The notes: generated by a model from the sequence alone, not told the origin. A stretch of DNA of 54,448 nucleotides from Propionibacteriaceae bacterium (GCA_031265875.1 JAISCA010000017.1:1-54448); one strand, 5' to 3'. Counted from the stretch's first letter, positions 7,840 to 16,201 are shown. A program made the numbers and translations.

Positions 7840-9123
7840 GTGCGAAAGACCGCCCTCAAAGCCGTGGCCGGCTTATCCGTCCTGGCCCTGGCCCTGACCG
7901 CCTGCAGCTCAGGCGACCCGTCCCCGAACCCGTCGGGTGAGCCGGTGACGCTGACCTTCCAGTCACTGTCCGACCAGCCGGCCACCATCGCCGCCGTCGA
8001 AGGCATCGTGGAGGCCTGGAACTCCGCCCACCCGAACATCCAAGTCGAGATCGTCCCGGTCGGCTGGGACGCCGTCTACGACAAGCTCATCACCCAGTTC
8101 AACTCCGGCACCGCCCCTGACATCATCCACTACGAGGCCTCCGCCATCGTCTCCTTCGCCGACGACGGCTACATCGCCGACCTCAGCTCCGTCATGGACC
8201 CGGCCCGTAAGGCCGACATCCCGGCCGGGGTGCTCGAATCCGTCACAGTCGGCGGCCAATTGGTGGCCTACCCGACCGAACTCCAGTCCTACATGGTGTT
8301 CGCCAACCGGACCCTGCTCGAACAAGCCGGCGTGACCATTCCGACCGGTGACACATTGGATTGGGCGACCTTCCGGGCCATGTCCCAAGCCGCCACCAAA
8401 GACGGCGTCTTCGGCCTCGGCTGGGGCTTGAAGTCGCCCACCGCCACCTTCATGTCCCTCGGCCTGGGCTACGGCGGCACCTTCTTCAACGGCACCGGCT
8501 CCAATGTCACGATCGACGTCACCGACGCCGAACTGGCCGTCCCGGAGCAGGTCTATCAGATGGCCTACGAGGACCTCTCCCTCATGCCTTTGACCTTGAC
8601 CCAGTCCGGCGGCGAGGCCTTGGCCGCTTTCTACGCCGGCCAGGTCGCCATGACCGTCCAAGGCTCGTACCAGGCGGCCAACATCGCCCAGGACGCGCCC
8701 GAGGGCTTCGAGTGGGTCGTCCTGCCGGCGCTGGAGGGCTCTAAGAGCGCGGCCCAGTCGGCCAACCCGCAGACCCTGTCCATCTCAGTCGACTCGCCGC
8801 ATGTCGCGGAAGCGGCTCAGTTCCTCGACTTCTTCACCAACGCCGAGAATCTGGCCGCGGTCTGCGAGGCCGACGCCCTGATCCCGGCCACCACCTCGGC
8901 CCAGCGGGCCATGGAGACCAAGCTCGCCTCTCAGGCCGGCTGGGACGTCATCCTCTCCTCCGGTCAGTACCTGGAGGCGGCGCCGTTCATGTTCGCCAAC
9001 TCCTACCAGGCTTGGAAGGACACGGTCGCCACGCCGGCCTTCCAGCGCTACCTGGCCGGGCAGATCGACAAAGCCCAACTCGCCCAAGAGTTGACCAGCG
9101 GCTGGGACACTGTCACCAGCTAA
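7840..9123 (+). CDS. Extracellular sugar-binding lipoprotein (ABC transporter)
   Basis: A 427-residue solute-binding protein of the carbohydrate type (SBP_bac_1). It starts at GTG after GAAAGGA. The signal peptide ends in the lipobox LTAC with the lipidated cysteine C22. Typical features are VEAWNSAHPNIQVEIVPVGW near the N-terminus, the FNSGTAPDIIHY segment and FYAGQVAMTVQGSYQAANI. It lies 48 bp after the second permease and completes the importer apart from the ATPase. The substrate is not evident, but the two enzymes that follow suggest an N- or O-glycoside, possibly ribosylated. Confidence 0.93.
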   Translation: MRKTALKAVAGLSVLALALTACSSGDPSPNPSGEPVTLTFQSLSDQPATIAAVEGIVEAWNSAHPNIQVEIVPVGWDAVYDKLITQFNSGTAPDIIHYEASAIVSFADDGYIADLSSVMDPARKADIPAGVLESVTVGGQLVAYPTELQSYMVFANRTLLEQAGVTIPTGDTLDWATFRAMSQAATKDGVFGLGWGLKSPTATFMSLGLGYGGTFFNGTGSNVTIDVTDAELAVPEQVYQMAYEDLSLMPLTLTQSGGEALAAFYAGQVAMTVQGSYQAANIAQDAPEGFEWVVLPALEGSKSAAQSANPQTLSISVDSPHVAEAAQFLDFFTNAENLAAVCEADALIPATTSAQRAMETKLASQAGWDVILSSGQYLEAAPFMFANSYQAWKDTVATPAFQRYLAGQIDKAQLAQELTSGWDTVTS

Positions 9124-9163
9124 CCTGCCCAAAGACACCACAGCACAGTTCAGGGAGCAGTCA

Positions 9164-10333
9164 GTGGACTGGATCGAAGCGACTGCGGTCGCCGTCATCA
9201 CCGGCTCGGCGGTGGCCGACGCCCTCGGCGGAGCGACCGAAGGATGGACGCCGGAACAGATCGAGGACCGCTACGGCGGCCCGGTCTCAGGCATCGTCGG
9301 CCCGTTCAACCAAGACTGGCGTCACGCCCGGCCCATCGCCCCGTACCACAAGGGCGACGGGCACGTCACGGACGACACCTTGATGACCCGTTCCCTGGTC
9401 GACTGCTACGCCGCCCGGCGCGCTCCGCTGGACGCCTACGCGGTGGCCGACGAGCTGGTGCCCCGCATGATGGGCGACCTGATGTGGGTGCCGGAGCTGG
9501 AAGGCGAGCATCTGCTCTTGCAGAGGGTCTTCCTAGCCGAGAAATGGCTGGTCGCCCGGCTCCACTACGGGCATGTCGACCCGCGTGAGGCCGGGGTGGG
9601 GAACCTCGTCAACTGTGGTGCGGCCATGTACATGGCGCCGGTCGGGTTGGCCCATATGGGCGACCCGGCCGGCGCTTACCAAGAAGCCATCGACATCGCC
9701 GGGGCGCACCAATCCAGCTACGGCCGGGAGGCGGCCGGCGTCTTCGCCGCCGCCGTCGCCCAGGCCTGCGCCCCTGGTGCGACGGTGGCGGAGGTGATGG
9801 CGGCGGCCCAGGCTCTGGCCCACGACGGCACCGCCTTGGCCCTGGCCGCCGTGGCCGAGGCCATGAGTGGCGTCGAGCCGCCCACCACGGTCGCGGACCG
9901 CCGCGAGTTGGGCCGGCTGCTACGGGCCACGGTCGCCCCCTTCGACTCGGTCGGCGACATGTATCGTCAACAATCTCTTGACGCTCGTCGTCCGTCACGA
10001 ACCAAATCGATCGAAGAATTGCCAGTCGCCTTGGGCTTCGTCCTGGCCCATCGGGGCGACTACCGGGAGGCCGTCTTGGGGGCGGTCAACTACGGCCGTG
10101 ACGCCGACTCCATCGCCTCCATGGCCGGGGCGATCTGCGCCGGCCTGGCCGGCCCGGCGGCGGTGCCTCCAGACTGGCTCGACCAGGTCGAACAAGCCAG
10201 CCGGATGGACCTGCGGGCCACCGGCCGGCTGATGGCCGACGTGGTCCGTGACCTACTGGCCCAGGAGACGGCCCGGCTCCAGCGGCGGCAGCGGCTGATC
10301 GCGCAGATCGGCGCCAGCGAGGGCCAGCCATGA
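9164..10333 (+). CDS. ADP-ribosylglycohydrolase-family protein 1
   Basis: A 389-residue protein starting at GTG after CAGGGAG. The all-helical ADP-ribosylglycohydrolase fold is recognised from ITGSAVADALGG, the metal motif HVTDDTLM near residues 67-74, and the second metal motif YGRDADSIASMAGAICAGL near the C-terminus, where DADS supplies magnesium ligands. Family members remove ADP-ribose from proteins or act on related N-glycosidic ribosides. Clustering with a sugar importer argues for a catabolic glycosidase role here. The last 20 residues are basic and are echoed in the following mini-ORF. Confidence 0.87.
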   Translation: MDWIEATAVAVITGSAVADALGGATEGWTPEQIEDRYGGPVSGIVGPFNQDWRHARPIAPYHKGDGHVTDDTLMTRSLVDCYAARRAPLDAYAVADELVPRMMGDLMWVPELEGEHLLLQRVFLAEKWLVARLHYGHVDPREAGVGNLVNCGAAMYMAPVGLAHMGDPAGAYQEAIDIAGAHQSSYGREAAGVFAAAVAQACAPGATVAEVMAAAQALAHDGTALALAAVAEAMSGVEPPTTVADRRELGRLLRATVAPFDSVGDMYRQQSLDARRPSRTKSIEELPVALGFVLAHRGDYREAVLGAVNYGRDADSIASMAGAICAGLAGPAAVPPDWLDQVEQASRMDLRATGRLMADVVRDLLAQETARLQRRQRLIAQIGASEGQP

Positions 10334-10423
10334 GATTCCGACGGGAGACCCAGGATCTGATCCGGCTCCGGCGGCGGTCCAAACGGATCGCCCGACTCCG
10401 TGCCAGCGGAGGCCAGCCATGAG
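10260..10423 (+). repeat. Tandem duplication of a 75-bp gene junction
   Basis: Segments 10260-10334 and 10349-10423 are clearly related (both run from CCCAGGA to GGCCAGCCATGAG). Each contains the coding end for ...GQP-stop and an ATGA start-stop overlap. The offset is 89 bp, so the second copy is read in a different frame from the first enzyme gene. Confidence 0.8.
10330..10422 (+). CDS. Mini-ORF linking the two ADP-ribosylglycohydrolase genes
   Basis: Thirty codons starting at the ATG that overlaps the stop of the upstream gene (ATGA) and ending in another ATGA overlap with the next gene. The peptide ends RLRASGGQP, echoing the upstream protein's end, QIGASEGQP. It arises from the duplicated junction. 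It may only keep ribosomes moving between the two large genes by termination-reinitiation. No function can be assigned to the peptide, which is very basic. Confidence 0.45.
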   Translation: MRFRRETQDLIRLRRRSKRIARLRASGGQP

Positions 10424-12287
10424 GCTGACCTGGGTGCAGCCGGAGGACCTCTTCACCCATGAGCTGGCCGCCGCTCAAGAGGAGGGCAAGGACGTCGCCG
10501 AGGCTAGGCGGCGCTGGTTGGCCGCCGGCGGTAGCGACCTGGCCCCCCGCTCGGGGGCCTCGGACCCACCGGCCAGCCCCGCTCTCCGGACGCTGGCCTC
10601 AGAGCTGATCGACCAAGTCGACGCCAGCCCGGCCCCAGCCGACCCGGCCGAGCCGGACCAGTGGGACCAGTTGGTCGAACTGATGGCGCCGGTGGCGCCG
10701 GCGGCCCGGCCCGCTCCGGCCGCGCTGGCCGAGCGGATCGCCGGGGCCTGGTACGGCCGGGCGGCCGGTTGCCTGTTGGGCAAACCGGTGGAGAAGATCC
10801 CCCGTGCGGGCATCGAGGCGATCGCCCGGGCCACTGGGCGGTGGCCGCTCGACCGCTATTTCACCGAGCTGGGCCTGCCCGCCGCCGTGGCCGAGCGCTG
10901 GCCCTGGAACCGCCGCTCCCGGCCGACCAGCCTGGCCGAGAACATCGACGGCATGCCAGAGGACGACGACCTCAACTACCCGATGCTGGCCCTGCGCCTG
11001 CTTGAGAGCGCCGGCCCTGGCTTCACCACCGCGGACGTGGCCCAGCTCTGGCTGGACTCGCTGCCGGCCGGCCGGGTCTTCACCGCCGAGCGGGCCGCCT
11101 ACCGTAACCTCCTGCTCGGCCTGCCGATCGACCAGGTGGCGGTTCGGCGCAATCCCTTCCGCCAATGGATCGGGGCGCTCATCCGGACCGATCTGTTCGG
11201 CTGGACCGCACCGGGCGATCCGGTCGCGGCGGCCCGGCTGGCCTGGACCGACGCCTGGCTGAGCCACCGCCGCAACGGCCTTTACGGGGCGATGTGGGCC
11301 GCCGCCCTAGCCTCGTCCGCCCTGGTCTGCGACAGCCCGGCCCAAGTCCTCGACCGGGCCCAAGCCGTGCTGCCGCCTCGGTCCGGCCTGGCCCAGGCCG
11401 TCCAGCAGGGCCGGGCGGCGGCTAGCCTGCCCTCGTTCGAGGATGGCTTGGACCGGCTGCACCAGCGCTATGGTCACTTGCACTGGGTCCACGTCCTCAA
11501 CAACGCCGCCACCATCGCCTTCGCCTTGCAGCGCGGAGCCGGGGATTTCACCAGCAGCGTCGGATTGGCCGTGATGGCCGGCTGGGACACCGACTCGGCC
11601 GCCGCCACCGTCGGCGGAGTCGTCGGCGCCCTGAACGGTCTGGCTGGGATCGGCCCGGCCTGGACCGATCCGCTCAAAGGCGTCATCCGCACCTCGCTGC
11701 CCGGCGGCGACCAAGCCATCGACGATCTGGCCCGGCGCACCTTGGACCTAGTGTCCTGCGCCGGAAGTTCGCCGCGGAAGGTGGCGCCATACGGGGCCCC
11801 TGGCGGCGTTGGCGAAACGTCCCGATATGTCCAATATCGCAACGCTCCGCCGCCTGGCCAGCCACCCCGTCTGACGCCAACTTCTTTCACACCGAACTTC
11901 CGGCTCAGGACACTAGCGGCCAGGCGAGCGCTGGACGGGGGGACGGCTAGACGACCGTCCAGCCCGGATCCGGCGCTCACCGGAGTGGGGCCGGTCCCAG
12001 GCGCCGGTCGACCAGATGGGCCCGGGCGCAGCGGGCGACGCGGGCGGTGGCCTTGGCGTCGCCCACGGCTCCGACGCCGCCGCCCAAGATGGGCGTCCGG
12101 CGGACGACGAAGGAGATCACGCCGCCCGAGCCGACTTCGGACACGAACTGGCTCAGCACATGCCGCGCGACCTGGTGGGACAGCTCTAGGTCGTGGACCG
12201 GCGCGGTCGCCACCGCCAAGGGGGCGGCGGGCAAGGAACCGCGCTGGATGTGGCGCTTCAGCTCTTTCTCCCCCAGCAGGCACATGA
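10419..12287 (+). CDS. ADP-ribosylglycohydrolase-family protein 2, C-terminus altered by MITE
   Basis: Starts at ATG overlapping the mini-ORF stop. Residues 1-100 are a poorly conserved N-terminal region. The catalytic domain runs from IAGAWYGRAAGCLLGKPVEK to about residue 445, with metal motifs MPEDDDLNYPMLAL and GWDTDSAAATVGGVVGALNG. The natural domain ends near DDLARRTLDL (about 11750), where a 165-bp MITE-like element is inserted in frame. The frame then stays open through the element and runs antisense to the EcsC-family gene for 311 bp, stopping only at 12287 (622 residues). The last 180 residues are thus probably not ancestral. The conserved metal-binding residues are intact, so activity may be retained. 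Confidence 0.75.
   Translation: MRLTWVQPEDLFTHELAAAQEEGKDVAEARRRWLAAGGSDLAPRSGASDPPASPALRTLASELIDQVDASPAPADPAEPDQWDQLVELMAPVAPAARPAPAALAERIAGAWYGRAAGCLLGKPVEKIPRAGIEAIARATGRWPLDRYFTELGLPAAVAERWPWNRRSRPTSLAENIDGMPEDDDLNYPMLALRLLESAGPGFTTADVAQLWLDSLPAGRVFTAERAAYRNLLLGLPIDQVAVRRNPFRQWIGALIRTDLFGWTAPGDPVAAARLAWTDAWLSHRRNGLYGAMWAAALASSALVCDSPAQVLDRAQAVLPPRSGLAQAVQQGRAAASLPSFEDGLDRLHQRYGHLHWVHVLNNAATIAFALQRGAGDFTSSVGLAVMAGWDTDSAAATVGGVVGALNGLAGIGPAWTDPLKGVIRTSLPGGDQAIDDLARRTLDLVSCAGSSPRKVAPYGAPGGVGETSRYVQYRNAPPPGQPPRLTPTSFTPNFRLRTLAARRALDGGTARRPSSPDPALTGVGPVPGAGRPDGPGRSGRRGRWPWRRPRLRRRRPRWASGGRRRRSRRPSRLRTRTGSAHAARPGGTALGRGPARSPPPRGRRARNRAGCGASALSPPAGT
11749..11915. mobile_element. MITE-like element with 21-bp inverted ends and TA duplication
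   Basis: Left end GTGTCCTGCGCCGGAAGTTC (11751-11770) is matched, as the reverse complement with one mismatch, by the right end closing GGACAC at 11908-11913. The element is flanked by TA (11749-11750 and 11914-11915) inside CTAG, the target used by IS630-type elements. The interior, about 120 bp, has no transposase gene. The net insertion is 165 bp, a multiple of three. Confidence 0.8.
11931..11962. terminator. Terminator-like hairpin between convergent genes
   Basis: CTGGACGG (11931-11938) pairs perfectly with CCGTCCAG (11955-11962). It sits just before the end of the convergent EcsC-family gene and just after the MITE, where transcription from both sides would be expected to stop. There is no T tract. 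Confidence 0.45.
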
Positions 12288-12705
12288 CGATAGCGGTGCG
12301 GACGCGGGGATCGTCCAGGTCGTAGCCGTGCAAATGGGTGACGCAGCCGATCAGGCGGGTCTGGACCATGATGACGCCAGCCAGATTGGCCGGCATCCCG
12401 ACCACAGCGGCCAAGCCGCCGCCCAGGTTAGTGACGAAGCCCTGGGCCGAGGCCAGGACGACGTGTCGGCGCACCAGCGACTTGATGGCGGGATCGATCC
12501 GCTGGTGGCGTTGAAGCGCCCGGTCGGTCGTCCGTTGGGCGCTGGGCAGGCCGACTGTGCCATCCAAGGACAGGCCGACCAGCCGCCAGAACCAGTCTGA
12601 GAAGGTTTGCGGAGCGACGCGCGGTCCCGCCGCCAAGGCCGATTCGGTCAATTCGGTGGCGGCCGTGCTGATCAAGGCTTTGCCCAGCCGAGCGCGTATC
12701 GTCAT
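11977..12705 (-). CDS. EcsC-family protein
   Basis: A 242-residue protein from the ATG at 12705, preceded at ideal distance by AGGAGG; a TTG two codons earlier is less likely. LVRRHVVLASAQGFVTNLGG, followed by VVGMPANLAGVIMVQTRLIG and YDLDDPRVRTAIVMCLLGEK, are typical of EcsC family proteins. The middle is hydrophobic and probably membrane-associated. EcsC proteins are of poorly known function; the name comes from an ABC-transporter operon in Bacillus, which is absent here. The 3' end is overlapped in antisense by the extended enzyme ORF. Confidence 0.8.
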   Translation of the reverse strand: MTIRARLGKALISTAATELTESALAAGPRVAPQTFSDWFWRLVGLSLDGTVGLPSAQRTTDRALQRHQRIDPAIKSLVRRHVVLASAQGFVTNLGGGLAAVVGMPANLAGVIMVQTRLIGCVTHLHGYDLDDPRVRTAIVMCLLGEKELKRHIQRGSLPAAPLAVATAPVHDLELSHQVARHVLSQFVSEVGSGGVISFVVRRTPILGGGVGAVGDAKATARVARCARAHLVDRRLGPAPLR

Positions 12706-12806
12706 CGACAACCTCCTTAGCGGGCAGAAGCCTCAGACAGAGTCTAAGGGCTGGCTGGCCCAAGCCCAGGCCGCGTCGAACGGGGCTGAGGTGCGACGAT
12801 GATGAC

Positions 12807-13499
12807 ATGCCCATGTTGGAGGTCTTCGGTCCGCCCCGGTCCTGGCCGGGGGAGGACCTGGTGGCTTTCTCCGATCGTTTCGACGCCGATCTGGCGCTGG
12901 CGGCGTATCGCTCCGGGGTCTTTCCGATGCCGTTGCGGCGAGCTTTCTTCCCCGAGCGCATGGCCTGGTGGTCGCCCCTGCGCCGGGGCGTCTTGGCGGC
13001 CGGCGAACTCAAAGTCAGCCGTTCCCTGCGCCAATCCGCCCGGCGCTACCGAGTCACCTGCGACCAAGCCTTCGACCGGGTCATCGCGGCCTGCGCCGAA
13101 CCGGATCGGCCGGGCGGTTGGATCGACGCCGACATCCAGGCGGTGTACGGACGCTTGCACCGGATGGGCCGGGTCCATTCGGTCGAGTGCTGGAGCGCCG
13201 ACGGCCGCTTGGCCGGGGGGTTGTACGGCGTCGGCCTGGGCGGCTTGTTCGCTGGCGAATCGATGTTCCATCGTTCCGGCTACGGCCGGGACGCCTCCAA
13301 GGTGGCGCTCTGGCGCCTGGCCGAATGGCTGGGCCGGGACGGTCGGCCGCGCCTGATCGACGTCCAATGGTCCACCCCCCATCTGGCCAGCCTGGGTGTG
13401 AGCGAAATTTCCCGGGCCGCCTACCTGGACCGCTTGGCCGAGTTGATCGACTGGCCCGACCCACCCTGGGCGGACTGGGCCAGAAGCGGCCGGAGTTGA
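12807..13499 (+). CDS. aat: Leucyl/phenylalanyl-tRNA--protein transferase
   Basis: A 230-residue protein. The N-terminus LALAAYRSGVFPMPL, then AWWSPLRRGVL, the central GGWIDADIQAVYGRLHRMGR with VECWSADGRLAGGLYGV, and GLFAGESMFHR are hallmark segments of Aat. It transfers Leu or Phe from aminoacyl-tRNA to the N-terminus of proteins with basic N-terminal residues, feeding the ClpS/ClpAP N-degron route. It is followed 4 bp later by the YigZ-family gene, so the two probably share a transcript. Confidence 0.95.
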   Translation: MPMLEVFGPPRSWPGEDLVAFSDRFDADLALAAYRSGVFPMPLRRAFFPERMAWWSPLRRGVLAAGELKVSRSLRQSARRYRVTCDQAFDRVIAACAEPDRPGGWIDADIQAVYGRLHRMGRVHSVECWSADGRLAGGLYGVGLGGLFAGESMFHRSGYGRDASKVALWRLAEWLGRDGRPRLIDVQWSTPHLASLGVSEISRAAYLDRLAELIDWPDPPWADWARSGRS

Positions 13500-13503
13500 T
13501 CGG

Positions 13504-14154
13504 ATGCCAGCGCTCAATCTGGGTCAGTTGCGGCCGGCCGCCGGTTGGCGGGCCGAGGGCGCCAGCGAGATCAAGCGTTCCCGTTTCCTGGCCCTGGCGG
13601 CCCGGGTCGACTCCGAGGCCGAGGCCAGGGCCTTGTTCGCGCAATGGCGTCAACGTCACCCCGACGCCCGCCACCACTGCACGGCTCTGATCGTGGACGC
13701 CGGAGCGGGTCCGCCGACCCGGCGCAGCTCGGACGACGGCGAGCCGCCCGGCAGCGCCGGCGGACCCATGCTGGCCGCTCTGGAGGGGTCTGGCCTGGTC
13801 AACTTGGCCGCCGTGGTGGCCCGTCACTTCGGCGGCGTCAAACTCGGTGTCGGCGGTCTGGTGCGGGCTTACGGCGAGGCGGTGGCCGCCCTGGTGGCGC
13901 AGGCCCCCCGGGTGGCAGTGGCGCAACGCGAGATCTGGCGGGTCGAGTTGGACCACGCCCAAGCCGGCCGCCTGACCGGTCAGTTGACCCGGCGCGGGGC
14001 CGTCCTCTTGGACCAGTCCTTCGGGGCGGACCGAGTCGAGCTCGAGCTGATGATCCCGCCCGAGGCGGACCCGGCCGCCCTGCTGGCCCAGTTGACCCAA
14101 GGCGCCCCCGCCCGCCGCATCGGTCTCCGGACTGTCGAGTCGCCCCTACCCTGA
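13504..14154 (+). CDS. YigZ/IMPACT-family protein
   Basis: A 216-residue protein. The N-terminal UPF0029/IMPACT domain shows EIKRSRFLALAARVDSEAEA, RHHCTALIVD, SSDDGEPPGSAGGPML and VVARHFGGVKLGVGGLVRAY, the family signature. The C-terminal DUF1949-like domain (VELDHAQAGRLTGQL to the end) has a ferredoxin-like fold in known structures. Bacterial members are thought to act in translation control or nucleic-acid binding; the exact role is unsettled. Confidence 0.93.
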   Translation: MPALNLGQLRPAAGWRAEGASEIKRSRFLALAARVDSEAEARALFAQWRQRHPDARHHCTALIVDAGAGPPTRRSSDDGEPPGSAGGPMLAALEGSGLVNLAAVVARHFGGVKLGVGGLVRAYGEAVAALVAQAPRVAVAQREIWRVELDHAQAGRLTGQLTRRGAVLLDQSFGADRVELELMIPPEADPAALLAQLTQGAPARRIGLRTVESPLP

Positions 14155-14192
14155 GGGTCAGTCACGGCCTCTGTGTCCACCGCCGGTTTGGG

Positions 14193-14300
14193 TCGTAAGT
14201 GCTCGGTCGTGGCGGCCGGCGTCGATCGGTGGGTTGCGACCACTCTTCCGGCGTGTCCGGTGTCGTGAGTGCTCGGTCGGTTGGGCCGGTCACGTGATCG
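14193..14300. repeat. Dispersed hairpin repeat, copies c1 and c2 (tandem, 70-bp period)
   Basis: GTCGTAAGTGCTCGGTCG at 14193-14210 recurs as GTCGTGAGTGCTCGGTCG at 14263-14280, 70 bp apart. The second copy is complete: CACTC (14242-14246) pairs with GAGTG (14268-14272), and an inner CCGG/CCGG stem closes the loop CGTGT. It lies in the 559-bp gap after the YigZ-family gene. The rest of the gap (14300-14700) shows no gene, only a DnaA-box-like TGTGGAAAA at 14584. Confidence 0.7.
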
Positions 14301-14713
14301 GGGGTTCCGAAGCACTGACTTGGCCGTCCACCAGGGCCGGGGGCGGCTTTGAACGGCGGGTCTGTCTCGCATATCGGACAAGGGATGGTGGGCGTCGAAA
14401 ATTTTGGACGAATCGGCCGAGGGTTGAACCAGGCCGGATCGATCTCCGAGCTGTGGTCGAGGGCGCTGGCTCGACGGCGGAGGAAGGCCTCAGAAGCTGG
14501 GTCGGGCGGTGACGTCGGAGTGGTTCGGAGCATCGGCCGGTCGATGGGTGGGGCGGGCACGGCGGGCACGGCCCAAAAATGACCTGTGGAAAACTCCCTC
14601 AGCGGTCCGGGCGTCTGTTTGACTTATGCCATCCTAAAGGCGGCTTGGTTCGATTCGAGCTTGGCTGACCCCCGACGGTGACCCTTCGTGCCCCCAGTGC
14701 AGTAGGAGAAGGC

Positions 14714-15406
14714 ATGCCAGCGACCAGATCTCAGCGGTCCGCGCCAGTTAACGGCCAAGTTCTGCCCGCCCCCGCGGCCGACGGCCGGCTCGGGCCGGCT
14801 GCGCCCCTGACCGGGCCCAAGCTGCGCCGTAGTCCCTTGACGGTGGTCCTGGGCGGTCTCTTGGTGGTGGCCGGCGGTCTCATCTCGGTCGGCGCCTACA
14901 CCCAGCTCAGCAACGCCCAAGAGGTCATCGCGGTGGTGGCGCCGGTGGCGCGGGGAGAACGTTTGGAACGGGCCGACCTGCAAATCATCCGGATCGGGGT
15001 CGATCCCGCCCTCCACCCCATCTCGGCCGACCGCATGAGTCAGTTGATCGGGCAGTACGCCCTCTGGGACCTGCCTCAGGGCACCCTGGTGACGGCCGGC
15101 GCGGTCGGGCCGACCGTGGTGCCGCACAAGGGGCGGGCCGAAGTCGGGTTGGCCCTGTCCCCCGGCCGCTTGCCCGGCAACCAACTCATCATCGGCGACC
15201 AGGTCCGGGTGGTGTCGGTGCCCGACCCCAGCGCGACCGACCTCCAGGTCCGCTACTGGCCCGCCGTCGTGGTCAACGTGGGCTCGCCGGACGGCAACCG
15301 CACCGTGGTGGTCGGGGTCGAGCTGGAGGCCGGGGTGGCCCCCGAGGTGGCGGCGCTGTCGGCCAGCGGCCGGGTCGCCTTGGTGCTGGACACGCGGGAG
15401 CGCTGA
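14714..15406 (+). CDS. SAF-domain protein (CpaB/RcpC-like), Tad pilus locus
   Basis: A 230-residue protein from the ATG at 14714 behind AGGAGAAGG; a GTG 12 codons earlier is less likely. A single N-terminal transmembrane segment (LTVVLGGLLVVAGGLISVGA) follows a Pro/Ala-rich cytoplasmic start. The SAF-like domain begins at VIAVVAPVARGERLERADL and contains YALWDLPQGTLVTAGAV. CpaB/RcpC proteins belong to Flp-pilus assembly; in a monoderm without a secretin the role is unclear, perhaps in the cell wall. It is the first gene of the Tad operon and is followed 3 bp later by the TadZ-like gene. Confidence 0.82.
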   Translation: MPATRSQRSAPVNGQVLPAPAADGRLGPAAPLTGPKLRRSPLTVVLGGLLVVAGGLISVGAYTQLSNAQEVIAVVAPVARGERLERADLQIIRIGVDPALHPISADRMSQLIGQYALWDLPQGTLVTAGAVGPTVVPHKGRAEVGLALSPGRLPGNQLIIGDQVRVVSVPDPSATDLQVRYWPAVVVNVGSPDGNRTVVVGVELEAGVAPEVAALSASGRVALVLDTRER

Positions 15407-15409
15407 GCC

Positions 15410-16201
15410 ATGGCCTTGATCGTCCTGGCCTCGGCCTCGGGCTCGCCCGGCGTCACCACCTGCGCCGTCGGCCTGGCCCTGGCCTGGCCCCGTCCGGTGG
15501 TCTTGGTGGAAGCCGATCCGACCGGCGGCTCGAGCGTCTTGGCGGGGTATTTCCAAGGCTGGACCCAGCCCAACGACGCCATGGTCGAGTTGGTCATGGC
15601 CAGCCGGGACGGTCGCCTGGGCGAGGCGCTGCCCCAACTCCTGGAACCACTGCCCGGCTCGTCCGCCCAATTGCTGTCCGGGCCGCGCTCGCACGCCCAG
15701 GCCCGTTCGCTGATGGACATCTGGGAGCCCCTGGCCTTCGAACTGAAGGCCCTCGAGCGGGCGGGTCAGGACGTCATCGTGGACGCCGGGCGTATGGGTT
15801 TGACCTCTTGGCCGGCCAGCTTGCCCCGCCTGGCCGACCTTAGCCTGATGTTGCTACGGTCCGATCTGCCCAGCTTGGCGGCGGCCCGCCAGTGGGCCGA
15901 GACCTGGCGTTCGTACGAGCTGGCGGCCGACTCCGGCCAGAGCCACGGCCTGGTCTTGGTCGGTCCCAACCGGCCTTACGGGCCGAACGAGATCGCCAAG
16001 GCGCTGGGCCTGCCCGTGCTGGAGCGGTTGAGCTGGGACCCGACCGCCGCCGGCGTCTACAGCCACGGCGACCAGCCCGGCCCTAGGCAGCGCCGGAGCG
16101 CCCTGGTCCGGGAGCTGGGTCAGTTGGCCGGGACCATCCAAAAGCGTTTGGCCGAGACCAAGGACATCTTGACGCCGCCGACCGAGGTGACCGAACCATG
16201 A
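15410..16201 (+). CDS. TadZ/MinD-like P-loop protein with degenerate Walker A
   Basis: A 263-residue protein of the MinD/ParA superfamily. The deviant Walker A position reads ASGSPGVTTCAVGLALAW, keeping the GxxGVTT frame but with both lysines missing. A later VDAGRMGLTSWPASL matches the Walker B/switch region, and LVLVGPNRPYGPNEIAKAL the nucleotide base region. TadZ proteins position the pilus machine at a cell site; several lack normal ATPase residues, so this is probably a scaffold. Its stop overlaps the next start (ATGA). Confidence 0.75.
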   Translation: MALIVLASASGSPGVTTCAVGLALAWPRPVVLVEADPTGGSSVLAGYFQGWTQPNDAMVELVMASRDGRLGEALPQLLEPLPGSSAQLLSGPRSHAQARSLMDIWEPLAFELKALERAGQDVIVDAGRMGLTSWPASLPRLADLSLMLLRSDLPSLAAARQWAETWRSYELAADSGQSHGLVLVGPNRPYGPNEIAKALGLPVLERLSWDPTAAGVYSHGDQPGPRQRRSALVRELGQLAGTIQKRLAETKDILTPPTEVTEP

